A stretch of 53,309 nucleotides of DNA. It comes from Thermodesulfobacteriota bacterium. GTDB lineage: Bacteria > Desulfobacterota > UBA8473. The stretch covers positions 1 through 53,309 of the forward strand of contig JBFLWQ010000024.1 in assembly GCA_040757775.1 (NCBI GenBank). The letters run 5' to 3'. Shown here piece by piece: positions 34,721 through 44,480 of this stretch (within the stretch, counting starts at the first letter, position 1; each line of letters begins with the position of its first letter). Below the pieces are notes generated by a model. It did no database searches. It was not told the origin of the DNA and saw only the letters and a program-made list of their open reading frames with translations. Both the position numbers and the translations under genes were made by a program.

Positions 34721-35548
34721 ATGAAGAAGCTGACGTTATTAACTCTTATTTTTCTCGTAGTCGTTGTATCTTTCTCACTGACACACGCAGGAGAAAGGCT
34801 GAGGCTCTCTACAACCACCAGCACCGAGAACTCTGGACTGCTCCATGCCCTTCTTCCACCTTTTGAAGAGATGTTCAATGTAAAGGTGGATGTCATTCCG
34901 GTAGGGACAGGACAGGCACTGAAGCTGGCAGAGAATGGGGATGTTGATATTACTCTGGTTCATGCCCGGCATCTGGAAGACAGATTTATAAGAGAGGGTT
35001 ACGGTGTAAACCGCAGGGATGTAATGTACAACGACTTTGTTATTATTGGACCGGAGTCCGACCCTGCAGGGGTCAGGAAAGCAAAAACTGCTGCTGATGC
35101 CTTTAAAAAGATTGCCCTTAAACGAGGCACTTTTATATCCAGAGGGGATAATTCGGGTACACATGTAAAAGAGATGGAGATATGGAAAACAACCGGGAAG
35201 AAGTCTTCGGGAAGTTGGTACCTGGAGGCAGGAAAGGGAATGGGAACGGTATTGACTATGGCTTATGAAAAAAGGGCGTATACCCTGGCCGACCGGGGCA
35301 CCTATCTAGCCTTTTTAGGAAAAAAGAAAATAGACCTCCCTGTCCTCTTTGAAGGTGATCCGGTACTTTTTAATCCATATGGGATCATTGCCGTCAACCC
35401 GGCAAGGCATCCTCATATAGACTACGTAAAGGCTATGGCATTAATTGGTTGGGTAACGTCCAAACAAGGGCAAAAGATCATCAAAGAATTTGGAAAAGAT
35501 AGGTTTGGACAGCCCCTGTTCATTCCAGTAGCTGTGCCTAACCCTTAG
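34721..35548 (+). CDS. tupA: Tungstate ABC transporter substrate-binding protein
   Basis: A 275-residue periplasmic binding protein with a signal peptide (LLTLIFLVVVVSFSLTHAG) and the TupA oxyanion motif STTTSTENSG, then VIPVGTGQALKLAENGDVDI, RGDNSGTHVKE and WYLEAGKGMG. TupA binds tungstate with very high selectivity. With tupB and tupC it should supply W for the Sec-formate dehydrogenase encoded in this window. AAGGAGG lies at good spacing before the ATG. Confidence 0.92.
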   Translation: MKKLTLLTLIFLVVVVSFSLTHAGERLRLSTTTSTENSGLLHALLPPFEEMFNVKVDVIPVGTGQALKLAENGDVDITLVHARHLEDRFIREGYGVNRRDVMYNDFVIIGPESDPAGVRKAKTAADAFKKIALKRGTFISRGDNSGTHVKEMEIWKTTGKKSSGSWYLEAGKGMGTVLTMAYEKRAYTLADRGTYLAFLGKKKIDLPVLFEGDPVLFNPYGIIAVNPARHPHIDYVKAMALIGWVTSKQGQKIIKEFGKDRFGQPLFIPVAVPNP

Positions 35549-35599
35549 ATGGGTTGAAGAGTTAAATAGTTGAAGAGTTGAAACTAGTGGGTATGGGTT

Positions 35600-36292
35600 A
35601 TGGACTATATATCAGATGCCATTTTGAATGCCTTGTGGTTGATACTTTCCTTGGACAGAGAAGTATTTGGCATAACCTTACTCTCCTTAAGGGTTTCTGC
35701 TACGGCTACTGTTTTTGCCTCTTTAGTGGGGATACCCATAGGCTTTATTATTGGTACAGGGGATTTTTGGGGGAAGAGGCCATTAATTACCCTGTTCAAT
35801 ACTCTAATGGCATTCCCTACTGTGGTAGTGGGGCTATTGCTCTATTCCTTTATTTCAAGGCAGGGGCCATTGGGACATTTAGGACTTCTTTTTACCCCCT
35901 GGGCTATGGTAATAGGTCAGTTTGTCCTGGCAACACCTATTATAGTTGCCCTTAACATCTCTGCCACCCAGGGCATAGACCCCAGGGTGAGGCTTACAGC
36001 CCTTTCAATGGGGGCAAATACCTTACAGACTGCAATAACAGTACTTTCCGAGGCAAGGTTCGCCTTGATCTCTGCAGTGATTGCCGGGTTTGGCAGGGTA
36101 ATTACAGAGGTAGGCTGTGCTTTGATGGTTGGTGGAAACATAAGGGGCTACACCCGAATATTGACTACTGCAATTGCCTTAGAAACGACAAAGGGTGAGT
36201 TTGCATTTAGTTTGGCACTGGGATTTATCCTCCTTGCCGTAGCCTTTTTGGTTAATATCTTCTTTCACTGGTTGCAGGTAAGGAGAGAGTGA
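35600..36292 (+). CDS. tupB: Tungstate ABC transporter permease
   Basis: A 230-residue integral membrane protein with about five or six helices and the permease EAA-like loop (ALSMGANTLQTAITVLSEAR, then FALISAVIAGFGRVITEVG). The LRVSATATVFASLVGIPIG start is typical of TupB. It lies 51 bases after tupA and before tupC, the usual order. Confidence 0.9.
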   Translation: MDYISDAILNALWLILSLDREVFGITLLSLRVSATATVFASLVGIPIGFIIGTGDFWGKRPLITLFNTLMAFPTVVVGLLLYSFISRQGPLGHLGLLFTPWAMVIGQFVLATPIIVALNISATQGIDPRVRLTALSMGANTLQTAITVLSEARFALISAVIAGFGRVITEVGCALMVGGNIRGYTRILTTAIALETTKGEFAFSLALGFILLAVAFLVNIFFHWLQVRRE

Positions 36293-36399
36293 GAGATTTG
36301 AAGATTCACGACTTACAGTTTTTGATCCGCAATAGGTAGATTTTTTCTCAGGGGACTTCTTCAAAGCTCTTTACAGATTGTGTAAAGGTCTAGAGGGTA

Positions 36400-37086
36400 A
36401 TGAATAAATATCAGTTTACAGTTAAAGGTTTGACAAAATTCTATAATGGAAAGAAGGTATTAGACATACCCTACTTGATAATCAAAAAGGGAACGGTCCA
36501 CGGAGTGATGGGACCCAATGGGTCAGGAAAGACCACCCTCCTTTCCATCTTATCCCTTCTCGTAAAGCCTACCTCAGGAAGAATCTATTTTGATGGATTG
36601 GAGATTGATAGCCGGGATAATGATGATTATATATTAAGACGACAGATGGCTATGGTTCTTCAGAATCCTTTCCTCCTCAATTCGACTGTGGAAAAAAACG
36701 TTGCCTACGGTTTGAGGATCCGTGGTTTGAGTAAAAGAGAGCAAAAACAAAAGGTTGAAGAATGCCTGGATTTGGTGGGACTAACAGGTTTCGAAAAAAG
36801 AAGAGCACAGGAGCTTTCCGGAGGAGAAGCCCAGAGGGTTGCAATTGCCAGAGGAATCGCTGTAACGCCAAAGGTTTTGTTCCTTGATGAACCAACTGCA
36901 AACGTGGATAAAATCCATATAGATGTATTGGAAAACATTGTTAAGGAGTTGAACCGCAGGTATAAAACCACTATTATATTTACTACCCATGATTTAAATC
37001 AGGCATGCCGACTGGCATCTGAGATTGTTGTTCTCTCTGAAGGGAAAATCAAGGAAATTCTGACTCCTGACCTTTCTGCAAAATAA
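36400..37086 (+). CDS. tupC: Tungstate ABC transporter ATP-binding protein
   Basis: A 228-residue ABC ATPase: Walker A GPNGSGKTT, Q-loop MVLQNPFLLN, signature LSGGEAQRVAIARG, Walker B VLFLDEPTANVD and switch His in TTHDLNQA. It powers tungstate import with TupB. It ends one base before the convergent ilvD gene, with no terminator between them. Confidence 0.92.
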   Translation: MNKYQFTVKGLTKFYNGKKVLDIPYLIIKKGTVHGVMGPNGSGKTTLLSILSLLVKPTSGRIYFDGLEIDSRDNDDYILRRQMAMVLQNPFLLNSTVEKNVAYGLRIRGLSKREQKQKVEECLDLVGLTGFEKRRAQELSGGEAQRVAIARGIAVTPKVLFLDEPTANVDKIHIDVLENIVKELNRRYKTTIIFTTHDLNQACRLASEIVVLSEGKIKEILTPDLSAK

Positions 37087-37087
37087 A

Positions 37088-38758
37088 CTAATCTATTTTA
37101 TCTTTAAAGACTGCCCCTGTACTGGCTGATGTTACCAGTTTCGAATATCTATAAAGATAGCCTTCTTTTATTTTAGGCTCTGGTGGTTTCCAGCCTCTTT
37201 TCCGTTTTTCAATCTCTCCATCACTTACTTTCAGGGTGAGCCGTTTCTTTGGTATGTCTATTTCTATCCTATCTCCGTTCTCTACAAATGCCAAAAGACC
37301 ACCTTCTGCAGCCTCAGGGGATATATGCCCAATAGCAGCCCCCCTTGTCCCTCCGCTAAATCTACCGTCTGTTATAAGGGCTACATCTTTATCCAACCCC
37401 ATACCTGCTATAGCAGATGTGGGTGTAAGCATCTCCCTCATTCCTGGTCCTCCCTTGGGCCCTTCGTATCTTATCACCACCACATCGCCAGGCTTTATTT
37501 TCTTAGCCAAGATGGATTCTACAGCTTCTTCTTCTGAGTCGAACACCCTGGCTTTCCCCTGGCTTTTCAACATTTCTGGCGCAACAGCGGACTGTTTCAC
37601 TACTGCCCCATCAGGTGCCAGGTTACCTCTCAGAATGGCGATACCTCCCTCTTTATGATATGGGTTGTCTATAGGTCTTATAACATTTTTATCTATTATT
37701 TCCACACCGTTCAGGTTTTCTCTCAGGTTTTTGCAGGTAACGGTCATAATATACTGATCTATCAAGCCCAGTTTCGTGAGTTCTGCCATAACGGCTGCTA
37801 CACCACCTGCCTCATTCAGATCCTGCATACGGTGAGGACCTGCAGGACTCAGACTGCACAGATGCGGGGTTTTTTTGCTCGTCTCATTGAATATCTCTAA
37901 GTCTAAGTTCAGCTTGGCTTCATGGGCTAGGGCAGGGACATGCAAAACAGTATTGGTAGAGCAACCCAAAGCCATATCTACCGCAATAGCATTCCTGAAG
38001 GCTGATATATTAGCTATGTCCCTGGGTCTTATGTTTTTTTCAAGGAGTTCCATTATCTTTTTGCCGGCAAGCTTTGCAAGTCTCCGCCTCGCTGCATAAA
38101 CTGCCGGAATAGTACCATTTCCTGGAAGTCCCAATCCTAAGGCTTCTGTTAAACAGTTCATGGAGTTGGCAGTAAACATTCCTGCACATGAACCGCAACC
38201 TGGGCATGCCATATCCTCCAGTTCCTTTAGCTCATTTTCACTCATTTTGCCTGATTTAACCGCTCCAACCCCCTCGAAGAGTGTGATGAGATCAATATAT
38301 TGTCCCTGTTTCTTTCCTGTAAGCATTGGACCACCACTGATTACTATAGCTGGAATATTGAGCCTCAATGCAGCCATTAACATCCCCGGTACAATTTTAT
38401 CACAGTTGGGTATCATAACCAATGCGTCAAAGGGATGGGCACATGCCATGATCTCTATAGAGTCTGCAATAAGTTCCCTGCTGGCAAGGGAGTATTTCAT
38501 GCCCTGATGGTTCATGGCTATACCATCGCATACACCGATAGTAGAGAACTCCACCGGGGTTCCTCCAGCCGATCTGATACCTGCTTTCACCGATTCGGCA
38601 ATATCTCTGAGATGTATATGTCCAGGTATGATCTCGCTTTGAGAATTTGCGACTCCAATAATAGGATGTGTGATTTCCTCATCAGTGTAACCCATAGCCT
38701 TAAAAAGAGAACGATGGGGAGCTTTTTCTAATCCTTTCTTCATTAAGTCGCTTCGCAT
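37088..38758 (-). CDS. ilvD: Dihydroxy-acid dehydratase
   Basis: A 556-residue IlvD with [40 protein letters not shown] and [11 protein letters not shown]-like [18 protein letters not shown], the Fe-S cluster and active-site signatures. It dehydrates 2,3-dihydroxy-isovalerate and -methylvalerate in valine and isoleucine synthesis. GGAGGAAG precedes the ATG. A promoter candidate lies about 60 bases upstream. It is alone on its strand, tail to tail with tupC. Confidence 0.96.
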   Translation of the reverse strand: MRSDLMKKGLEKAPHRSLFKAMGYTDEEITHPIIGVANSQSEIIPGHIHLRDIAESVKAGIRSAGGTPVEFSTIGVCDGIAMNHQGMKYSLASRELIADSIEIMACAHPFDALVMIPNCDKIVPGMLMAALRLNIPAIVISGGPMLTGKKQGQYIDLITLFEGVGAVKSGKMSENELKELEDMACPGCGSCAGMFTANSMNCLTEALGLGLPGNGTIPAVYAARRRLAKLAGKKIMELLEKNIRPRDIANISAFRNAIAVDMALGCSTNTVLHVPALAHEAKLNLDLEIFNETSKKTPHLCSLSPAGPHRMQDLNEAGGVAAVMAELTKLGLIDQYIMTVTCKNLRENLNGVEIIDKNVIRPIDNPYHKEGGIAILRGNLAPDGAVVKQSAVAPEMLKSQGKARVFDSEEEAVESILAKKIKPGDVVVIRYEGPKGGPGMREMLTPTSAIAGMGLDKDVALITDGRFSGGTRGAAIGHISPEAAEGGLLAFVENGDRIEIDIPKKRLTLKVSDGEIEKRKRGWKPPEPKIKEGYLYRYSKLVTSASTGAVFKDKID

Positions 38759-38817
38759 TGCTTCCTCCTGTTTTATTTTTTTTCTTTGTGCCTTCGCTCC
38801 TCTGTGCCTACCTGAAT

Positions 38818-38847
38818 ATACTAACGAACTATACTGTTGGTTGTCAA
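38818..38847 (-). promoter_or_regulatory. Candidate promoter of ilvD
   Basis: Minus strand TTGACA (38847-38842), an 18-base spacer and TAGTAT (38823-38818). No leader peptide rich in branched-chain residues was found, so attenuation is not evident. Confidence 0.5.
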
Positions 38848-38860
38848 CATCTTTTAAGGT

Positions 38861-38936
38861 TCTTTCTCATCTTGAGTGCGTTTTTTCCAACAGCGGACAC
38901 AACAGAGGGCACAACAGCGGGCTTAAGCCCGCTATT
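38861..38936. repeat. AACAGC repeat with TTAAG-centred palindrome, copy 2
   Basis: Shares CTTTCTCATCTTGAGT and the AACAGC units with the copy at 33748, and ends in AACAGCGGGCTT / AAGCCCGCTATT (38913-38936). The rest of the 38759-39135 gap holds the ilvD promoter, the tRNA promoter and nothing else recognised. Confidence 0.7.
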
Positions 38937-39071
38937 GTATGTGCAAAAAAGCCTTCCATCAAGGGTGGACTTACTACCTGAAATGATAAAAGACCATTTT
39001 TAACCAACCGGGAAAAAGATGAAAGATGCTTGTTGTACTGGCTACAGGCTACTGATATTGTTAAAAAATTG

Positions 39072-39099
39072 TTGACAAATTCTAAATATTCAATAAAAT
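39072..39099 (+). promoter_or_regulatory. Promoter of the tRNA-Gly gene
   Basis: TTGACA (39072-39077), 16 bases, TAAAAT (39094-39099), ending 36 bases before the mature tRNA 5' end. Confidence 0.6.
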
Positions 39100-39135
39100 T
39101 ACAGCATATCTAGAATTAAAACATTGATATAGTGA

Positions 39136-39211
39136 GCGGGCATAGCTCAGCAGGTAGAGTACAAGCTTCCCAAGCTTGGTGTCGCGGGTTCGAACCCCGT
39201 TGCCCGCTCCA
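39136..39211 (+). tRNA. tRNA-Gly (anticodon CCC)
   Basis: A full cloverleaf is visible. Acceptor arms are GCGGGCA (39136-39142) and TGCCCGC (39201-39207). The D arm is GCTC...GAGT. The anticodon stem CAAGC/GCTTG has loop TTCCCAA, giving anticodon CCC (reads GGG). The T arm is GCGGG-TTCGAAC-CCCGT. Discriminator U and an encoded CCA (39209-39211) follow. It precedes rimP-nusA, the position occupied by metY (initiator tRNA) in E. coli. Confidence 0.95.
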
Positions 39212-39274
39212 CTTTTAATCAAAGAGGAAACCGAATAAGATATGGTTTCATTTCTTAAACCCAATATTTTTTTC

Positions 39275-39303
39275 TTGCAACTTATGGAATTTCGTGTTAT
39301 ATT
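39275..39303 (+). promoter_or_regulatory. Promoter of the rimP-nusA-infB operon
   Basis: TTGCAA (39275-39280), 17 bases, TATATT (39298-39303): a good sigma-70 promoter downstream of the tRNA gene. The expected start near 39310 places a terminator-like hairpin in the leader. Confidence 0.6.
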
Positions 39304-39330
39304 TTGAACATCATTTATTGAAGTTCACTA

Positions 39331-39360
39331 AAAGTGGGCTTAAAGCCCACTTTTTTATTT
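39331..39360 (+). terminator. Terminator-like hairpin in the rimP leader
   Basis: AAAGTGGGC (39331-39339), loop TTAAA, GCCCACTTT (39345-39353) and a T-rich tail (TTTTTTATTT). It could end the tRNA transcript and also attenuate transcripts from the promoter at 39275 before rimP. It ends directly before the rimP ribosome binding site. Confidence 0.7.
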
Positions 39361-39374
39361 AGAAGGGGTTTTAT

Positions 39375-39863
39375 TTGACTCCAACCCCCCCCGATGAACT
39401 GATAATGTCTGCTGATATTCTGGAATCTGTAAGAGAGATAATAGAGCCAATTGTTATAGCTGAGGGTATGGAACTTGTGCACATAGAGTACAGGAGAGAA
39501 AGAAGAGGGTGGGTCTTAAGGCTTTATATCGATAAAGAGGAAGGAGTAACAATAGATGATTGTTCTAATATTAGTGGACAGGTAAGTCACATGATGGATA
39601 TAGACGAGCTGATTCCGCATTCCTATGTGTTGGAGGTTTCTTCTCCTGGGCTCGGCAGACCATTGAAAAGGGAAGAGGATTTTATAAAACATAAAGACAG
39701 ACTGGTTAGGTTTAAATTAGACGATCCAATAGGTAGATGGAAGAATTTTAAAGGTAGACTTTTGGATTATAAAGATGGGGTGGTAAAAATTAAGGTTGGA
39801 GATGAGATTATCAGTTTGCCTTTCAATAAAATATCGGGTGCCAATTTGGTATATAAGTTTTAA
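39375..39863 (+). CDS. rimP: Ribosome maturation factor RimP
   Basis: A 162-residue RimP, needed for 30S subunit maturation, recognisable by MELVHIEYRRERRGWVLRLY, IDKEEGVTIDDCSNISGQVS and VLEVSSPGLGRPLKREEDF. A TTG start at 39375 has AGAAGGGG at proper spacing; the first in-frame ATG (39405) has no ribosome binding site, so the longer form is preferred. It is the first protein gene of the nusA operon. Confidence 0.9.
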   Translation: MTPTPPDELIMSADILESVREIIEPIVIAEGMELVHIEYRRERRGWVLRLYIDKEEGVTIDDCSNISGQVSHMMDIDELIPHSYVLEVSSPGLGRPLKREEDFIKHKDRLVRFKLDDPIGRWKNFKGRLLDYKDGVVKIKVGDEIISLPFNKISGANLVYKF

Positions 39864-39901
39864 TCTATACTTAAATGCCCCAAAATAAGGGAGATTAAAA
39901 A

Positions 39902-41212
39902 GTGATTTCGGATCTGACCCGTTTGATTGATGAAGTTGGAAAAAGCAAGGGAATTAACAGAGAAATACTTATAGAAGCTTTGGAATCTGCTATGTTGACA
40001 GCCGCCAAAAAGAAATTTGGTCCCTATCAAGACATTGAAGCCAATTTTAATGAAGAACTAGGCGAAGTTGAACTATTTGAATTTAAGACTGTGGTGAATG
40101 AGGTTAAAGACCTACGTGTAGAAATATCTTTTGAAGAAGCTGTTGAACTGGATCCTGGAGTTGAGGTTGGTGATAGCCTTGGTATAAAAATGGATGTAGG
40201 TACATTTGGCAGGATATCAGCTCAAACTGCCAAGCAGGTTATAATCCAAAAGGTTAGGGATGCCGAGAGAGAGAATGTTTATAACGACTACAAGGATCGT
40301 AAGGGGGAACTGGTTAATGGTATTATCCATCGTATTGACAGGAACAACATAATTGTTAACTTGGGAAGAGCAGAGGCTGTTCTTCCCCCCCATGAGCAGG
40401 TCTCAAAAGAGACCTATACCCAGGGGAACAGAATTAAAGCCTATATCCTGGACATTCTCAAGTCTTCCAAGGGTCCACAGATCATCCTTTCGAGGACCCA
40501 CCCAGGATTGCTTATAAGGCTATTTGAGGTTGAAGTTCCAGAGATTTCTGAGGAAATTGTGAAGATTAAAGGTGCTGTGAGGGAGCCGGGTAGCAGAGCT
40601 AAAATAGCGGTTTACTCGGAGGATTTGGATGTTGATCCAGTCGGTGCTTGCGTAGGTATGAAGGGTTCTCGAGTACGAAGTGTTGTACAAGAATTGTATG
40701 GAGAGAAGATAGATATAGTTCCATGGAGTGATGATCCAGCTAAATTTGTATGTAATGCTTTGTCTCCTGCAGAGATTTCTGAAGTGGTAATTGATGATGT
40801 AGGGAGGACAATGGAGGTCATTGTTGCTGATGATCAGTTATCTTTGGCTATTGGGAAGAAAGGACAAAATGTACGCTTGGCTGCCAGACTTACAGGTTGG
40901 AAGATAGACATCAAGAGTGAATCAAAAGTTGCTGGAATTTCAGAAGATATACATAAGGCACTTGTCGATATTCCCGGGATAGGCTATTCTACAGCAGGTG
41001 CTTTGTTTAATAAGGGGTTTTTTTCAGCATATGACATTTTTAGTGCAAGTATTGAGGAACTTACCAGGGTAGAGGGCATAGGCGAGAAAAAAGCTGATAG
41101 GCTTAAAAAAACCGTTGAAGAATACTTGAAACAAAAGGACTTAGAAAAAAGCGGTGAGAACTCGACAAAGGATATATCGGTAGCAAGCGGAGAGGAAAAT
41201 AAGGCGAAATAA
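39902..41212 (+). CDS. nusA: Transcription termination/antitermination factor NusA
   Basis: A 436-residue NusA with an N-terminal RNA-polymerase-binding domain, S1 domain ([20 protein letters not shown]), two KH domains ([20 protein letters not shown] and [20 protein letters not shown]) and a single C-terminal helix-hairpin-helix region ([13 protein letters not shown]...[14 protein letters not shown]). GTG start with a GGGAGA site. NusA promotes pausing and termination at hairpins, which makes the hairpin in this operon's own leader notable. Confidence 0.96.
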   Translation: MISDLTRLIDEVGKSKGINREILIEALESAMLTAAKKKFGPYQDIEANFNEELGEVELFEFKTVVNEVKDLRVEISFEEAVELDPGVEVGDSLGIKMDVGTFGRISAQTAKQVIIQKVRDAERENVYNDYKDRKGELVNGIIHRIDRNNIIVNLGRAEAVLPPHEQVSKETYTQGNRIKAYILDILKSSKGPQIILSRTHPGLLIRLFEVEVPEISEEIVKIKGAVREPGSRAKIAVYSEDLDVDPVGACVGMKGSRVRSVVQELYGEKIDIVPWSDDPAKFVCNALSPAEISEVVIDDVGRTMEVIVADDQLSLAIGKKGQNVRLAARLTGWKIDIKSESKVAGISEDIHKALVDIPGIGYSTAGALFNKGFFSAYDIFSASIEELTRVEGIGEKKADRLKKTVEEYLKQKDLEKSGENSTKDISVASGEENKAK

Positions 41213-41238
41213 AATTATATTCCTTTTGGGGGGATAGA

Positions 41239-43722
41239 ATGGTTAGAGTGTATGAGTTGGCTCAAGAATTGGGGATGACAAACAATGAATTCATTGATGA
41301 ACTCGAAAAGCTAGGTATAGAGGCTAAGAGCCACATGAGTTCTATCGAGGAAGAAAAAGTTGAAGTGATTAAAAATCGTCTTACTAGAGCTAAAGCTCAG
41401 GAACTTGTTGAAAAGAGGGTAAGGCCTACGGTTATTCGGAGAAGGATGAAGAAGATAGAACCAGATATTGAAACGGCGGATGCCGAGCCTTTGAAAGCTG
41501 AATTACCGGAGGTTGAAGAACCTGTACTGCATATACAGAAAGAAGAGGAAGAAAAACCCTTAGTAGAAAAAGAGATAGCCACTCCTTCGAGTGCACCAGA
41601 AGAAATTGTCGAAAAAAGGGAAAAACCTATTGAACAAAAAGCGGTTGAACCAGAGAAAGTGGTACCTGAATCTGTTAGCATTGTGACAAAGCATCCTAAG
41701 GAAAAGAAGCATTTAAAAAGACTTGCTGAAATAGAAGAGGATGAAGATCAGGAGAAGTTAAAACCTGGCAAAAAAGTTACAAGAAAAGATACCGAAGACT
41801 CAATAAAGCTAAGGCCATCCAGAAGGAAGGTAATTTATAAGAAGAAGGAAGACCATACAACGAGAGATTTATATGAAAAGGAAGATATTCTTGGACCTTC
41901 TAGGGGTCCAGCTGTAAAGAAAGGACCACCTAAAAGGATAAAGAAGAAGACAGAGATTACTATTCCAAAGGCAATTAAGAGAAAGATAAAGATATTAGAG
42001 ACTATTACAGTTAATGAACTGGCTAAGAAGATGGGAATTAAAGTAGGTAATGTGATAAAAAAGTTATTGGACCTGGGAGTTGTTGCAACGATTAATCAAC
42101 CTTTGGATATTGATACCGCGTCCTTAATTGCCAGTGATTTTTCTTACGCCGTTGAGAGTATACCAATAGAGGAAGATATTTTGGGAAAAGATGAAGATGC
42201 CCCTGAGGAATTAGTACATAGGCCACCTGTGGTTACTGTAATGGGGCACGTAGATCATGGGAAAACCTCTCTTTTAGACGCTATACGTGAGACTAATGTC
42301 ATAGGGAAAGAAGCAGGCGGTATTACACAGCATATAGGAGCATATCACGTAAGTCTTCCAAAAGGTGACATAGTATTTTTAGATACCCCGGGCCACGAAG
42401 CCTTTACAGCTATGAGGGCCAGAGGGGCGCAAGTTACCGATATTGTAGTTCTGGTAGTGGCGGCGGATGATGGTGTTATGTCTCAGACAGTTGAGGCTAT
42501 AAACCATGCAAAGGCTGCAGGTGTAACATTGATGGTGGCCATTAATAAAATTGACAAACCCAATGCAGACATTGAGAAAGTGAAGAGAAGCCTCATGGAA
42601 TATGGACTTGTCCCAGAAGAGCTGGGGGGAGATACCGTCTTCGTGGAGGTTTCTGCCAAGAAAAAACAGGGTATAAATGATATCCTGGAGCTTATCCTGT
42701 TACAAGCTGAACTGTTAGAATTAAAAGCCAATCCTAACAAGGCAGCCAAGGGAGTTGTTGTTGAGGCGAAACTGGATAAAGGTAGGGGGCCGGTAGCTAC
42801 TGTACTTATCAAAGAAGGTACCTTAAAGGTCAGTGATCCCTTTGTAGTTGGAGTAAAATTTGGGAAGATAAGAGCACTGATTAATGAAAATGGAGAAAAG
42901 GTAACACAGGTGGGTCCGGCTATGCCCATAGAAATTATCGGACTTTCTGGAGTGCCCGAGGCAGGAGATAGCTTCATTGTAGTTGATGACGAAAAGAAAA
43001 CAAGGCAAGTTGCATTGTTCAGACAGCAAAAGAAAAGGGAGTCTGAACTTGTAAAGACGAGCAAAATTGCGTTAGAGAACCTTTATGATAAGATTCAAGA
43101 GGGGTATGTAAAAGAACTGAATATAATTGTCAAGGCAGATGTACAGGGTTCGATAGAGGCTCTTCTAAAGGCATTAAATGAACTGAGTACTGATTCTATA
43201 AAGTTACATGTTATTCATGCCTCCGTTGGCGGTATAGTAGAATCTGATGTAATGTTAGCCTCTGCTTCAAATGCAATAATCATTGGTTTTAACGTTAAAT
43301 CGGATACAAAGGTTCAGCAGATTGCTGAACAGGAAAAAGTGAGTATCAGGTTTTATACTATTATATATGATGTAATATCCGACATGAAAAAAGCCATGGA
43401 GGGCTTATTAGAGCCAACCCTTGAGGAGAAGACGTTAGGAAGGGCAGAGGTAAGAAGCACATTTAATATATCCAGGACTGGCACTATAGCTGGTAGTTTT
43501 GTTCTGAATGGAAAGATTGTAAAGGGTGAACATGCTCGTTTATTAAGGGATAATGTAGTAATTCACGATGGAAAGATATATTCATTAAAGAGATTTAAGG
43601 ACGATGTAAAAGAGGTTGAATCTGGCTATGAATGCGGTATAGGAATAGAAAATTTTAATGATTTGAAGGTAGACGATATTATTGAATCCTATACTTATGA
43701 AAAGGTTTTAGCAACCCTGTAA
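41239..43722 (+). CDS. infB: Translation initiation factor IF-2
   Basis: An 827-residue IF-2: N-terminal IF2_N helix domain ([20 protein letters not shown]), a charged lysine/glutamate-rich linker to about residue 240, a second IF2_N domain ([20 protein letters not shown]), G domain with GHVDHGKTS starting at residue 336, [22 protein letters not shown] and the C-terminal fMet-tRNA-binding domains ending in [20 protein letters not shown]. It positions initiator tRNA on the 30S subunit. GGGGGGAT lies upstream of the ATG. Confidence 0.97.
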   Translation: MVRVYELAQELGMTNNEFIDELEKLGIEAKSHMSSIEEEKVEVIKNRLTRAKAQELVEKRVRPTVIRRRMKKIEPDIETADAEPLKAELPEVEEPVLHIQKEEEEKPLVEKEIATPSSAPEEIVEKREKPIEQKAVEPEKVVPESVSIVTKHPKEKKHLKRLAEIEEDEDQEKLKPGKKVTRKDTEDSIKLRPSRRKVIYKKKEDHTTRDLYEKEDILGPSRGPAVKKGPPKRIKKKTEITIPKAIKRKIKILETITVNELAKKMGIKVGNVIKKLLDLGVVATINQPLDIDTASLIASDFSYAVESIPIEEDILGKDEDAPEELVHRPPVVTVMGHVDHGKTSLLDAIRETNVIGKEAGGITQHIGAYHVSLPKGDIVFLDTPGHEAFTAMRARGAQVTDIVVLVVAADDGVMSQTVEAINHAKAAGVTLMVAINKIDKPNADIEKVKRSLMEYGLVPEELGGDTVFVEVSAKKKQGINDILELILLQAELLELKANPNKAAKGVVVEAKLDKGRGPVATVLIKEGTLKVSDPFVVGVKFGKIRALINENGEKVTQVGPAMPIEIIGLSGVPEAGDSFIVVDDEKKTRQVALFRQQKKRESELVKTSKIALENLYDKIQEGYVKELNIIVKADVQGSIEALLKALNELSTDSIKLHVIHASVGGIVESDVMLASASNAIIIGFNVKSDTKVQQIAEQEKVSIRFYTIIYDVISDMKKAMEGLLEPTLEEKTLGRAEVRSTFNISRTGTIAGSFVLNGKIVKGEHARLLRDNVVIHDGKIYSLKRFKDDVKEVESGYECGIGIENFNDLKVDDIIESYTYEKVLATL

Positions 43723-43804
43723 TTTGGATTCGCTGGTTACCATCTATTTTTTTGATTAATTATCAAGCCTGCAACTATAAACTGTGAATTCTAAACGAAA
43801 CAGG

Positions 43805-44092
43805 ATGATTATTGGTGTTTGCCACTTGGATCTTATAATAGAAGGTAACTCCTCCTTAAAAGGGAAGCGCCAGGTTTTAAAAAGGGTCATTGGTAGGGTT
43901 AAACAAAAGTTCAATGTATCTATAGCAGAGGTAGGGGAAAACGATAAGTGGCAAAGAGTGCAGGTAGCTTTTTGTGTGGTGGGTAATGATAAAAAATATG
44001 TCAATTCTTCTTTAGACAAGATAACTAACTTCATCGATGACCTAAGAGTTGTTGATATACTCAACTCAGAGATAGAGATACTTGACTATTAA
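43805..44092 (+). CDS. DUF503 (YlxP-like) protein
   Basis: A protein of about 95 residues beginning MIIGVCHLDLIIEGNSSLKG and containing KRQVLKRVIGRVKQKFNVSI, the DUF503/YlxP signature. It usually lies between infB and rbfA in Firmicutes and deltaproteobacteria, with no firm function. The frame opens at a GTG 21 bases upstream, but family members start with the M(I/V)(I/V)G motif, so the ATG at 43805 is preferred. Confidence 0.85.
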   Translation: MIIGVCHLDLIIEGNSSLKGKRQVLKRVIGRVKQKFNVSIAEVGENDKWQRVQVAFCVVGNDKKYVNSSLDKITNFIDDLRVVDILNSEIEILDY

Positions 44093-44119
44093 TATATAAC
44101 ACCCTAGCACTGGAGACTT

Positions 44120-44476
44120 ATGATGGACTACAAAAGAGCTGATAGGGTTTCTGATCTCCTTAAAGAAGAGATCGCTCAAATGTTATTAAAAGATATTAAA
44201 GACCCCAGGATTGGTTTTGTGACAATTACTGGCGTTGAAGTAACTGATGACCTTCGCCAAGCAAGGGTATTCTTCAGTATGGTTGATAGTGATAGAGAAT
44301 TAGAAAAGACTACCAGGGGGTTAAATAGCGCATCCAGTTATATTAAAAAGAAATTGGGAAAGAGGTTGAGAATGCGTTATATTCCAGATATTGTCTTTAA
44401 ATTTGATGGTTCATTAAGATACGGAAGCCATATCGATAGTATCCTTGAAGGCTTAAAAAGGGCAGTCTCTGACTGA
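44120..44476 (+). CDS. rbfA: Ribosome-binding factor A
   Basis: A 118-residue RbfA with the KH-like fold signature: RVSDLLKEEIAQMLLKDIKD, IGFVTITGVEVTDDLRQARV and LRMRYIPDIVFKFDGSLRYG. It assists 16S rRNA maturation in the 30S subunit. Normal length and operon position between ylxP and nrnA. Confidence 0.95.
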   Translation: MMDYKRADRVSDLLKEEIAQMLLKDIKDPRIGFVTITGVEVTDDLRQARVFFSMVDSDRELEKTTRGLNSASSYIKKKLGKRLRMRYIPDIVFKFDGSLRYGSHIDSILEGLKRAVSD

Positions 44477-44480
44477 TGAA

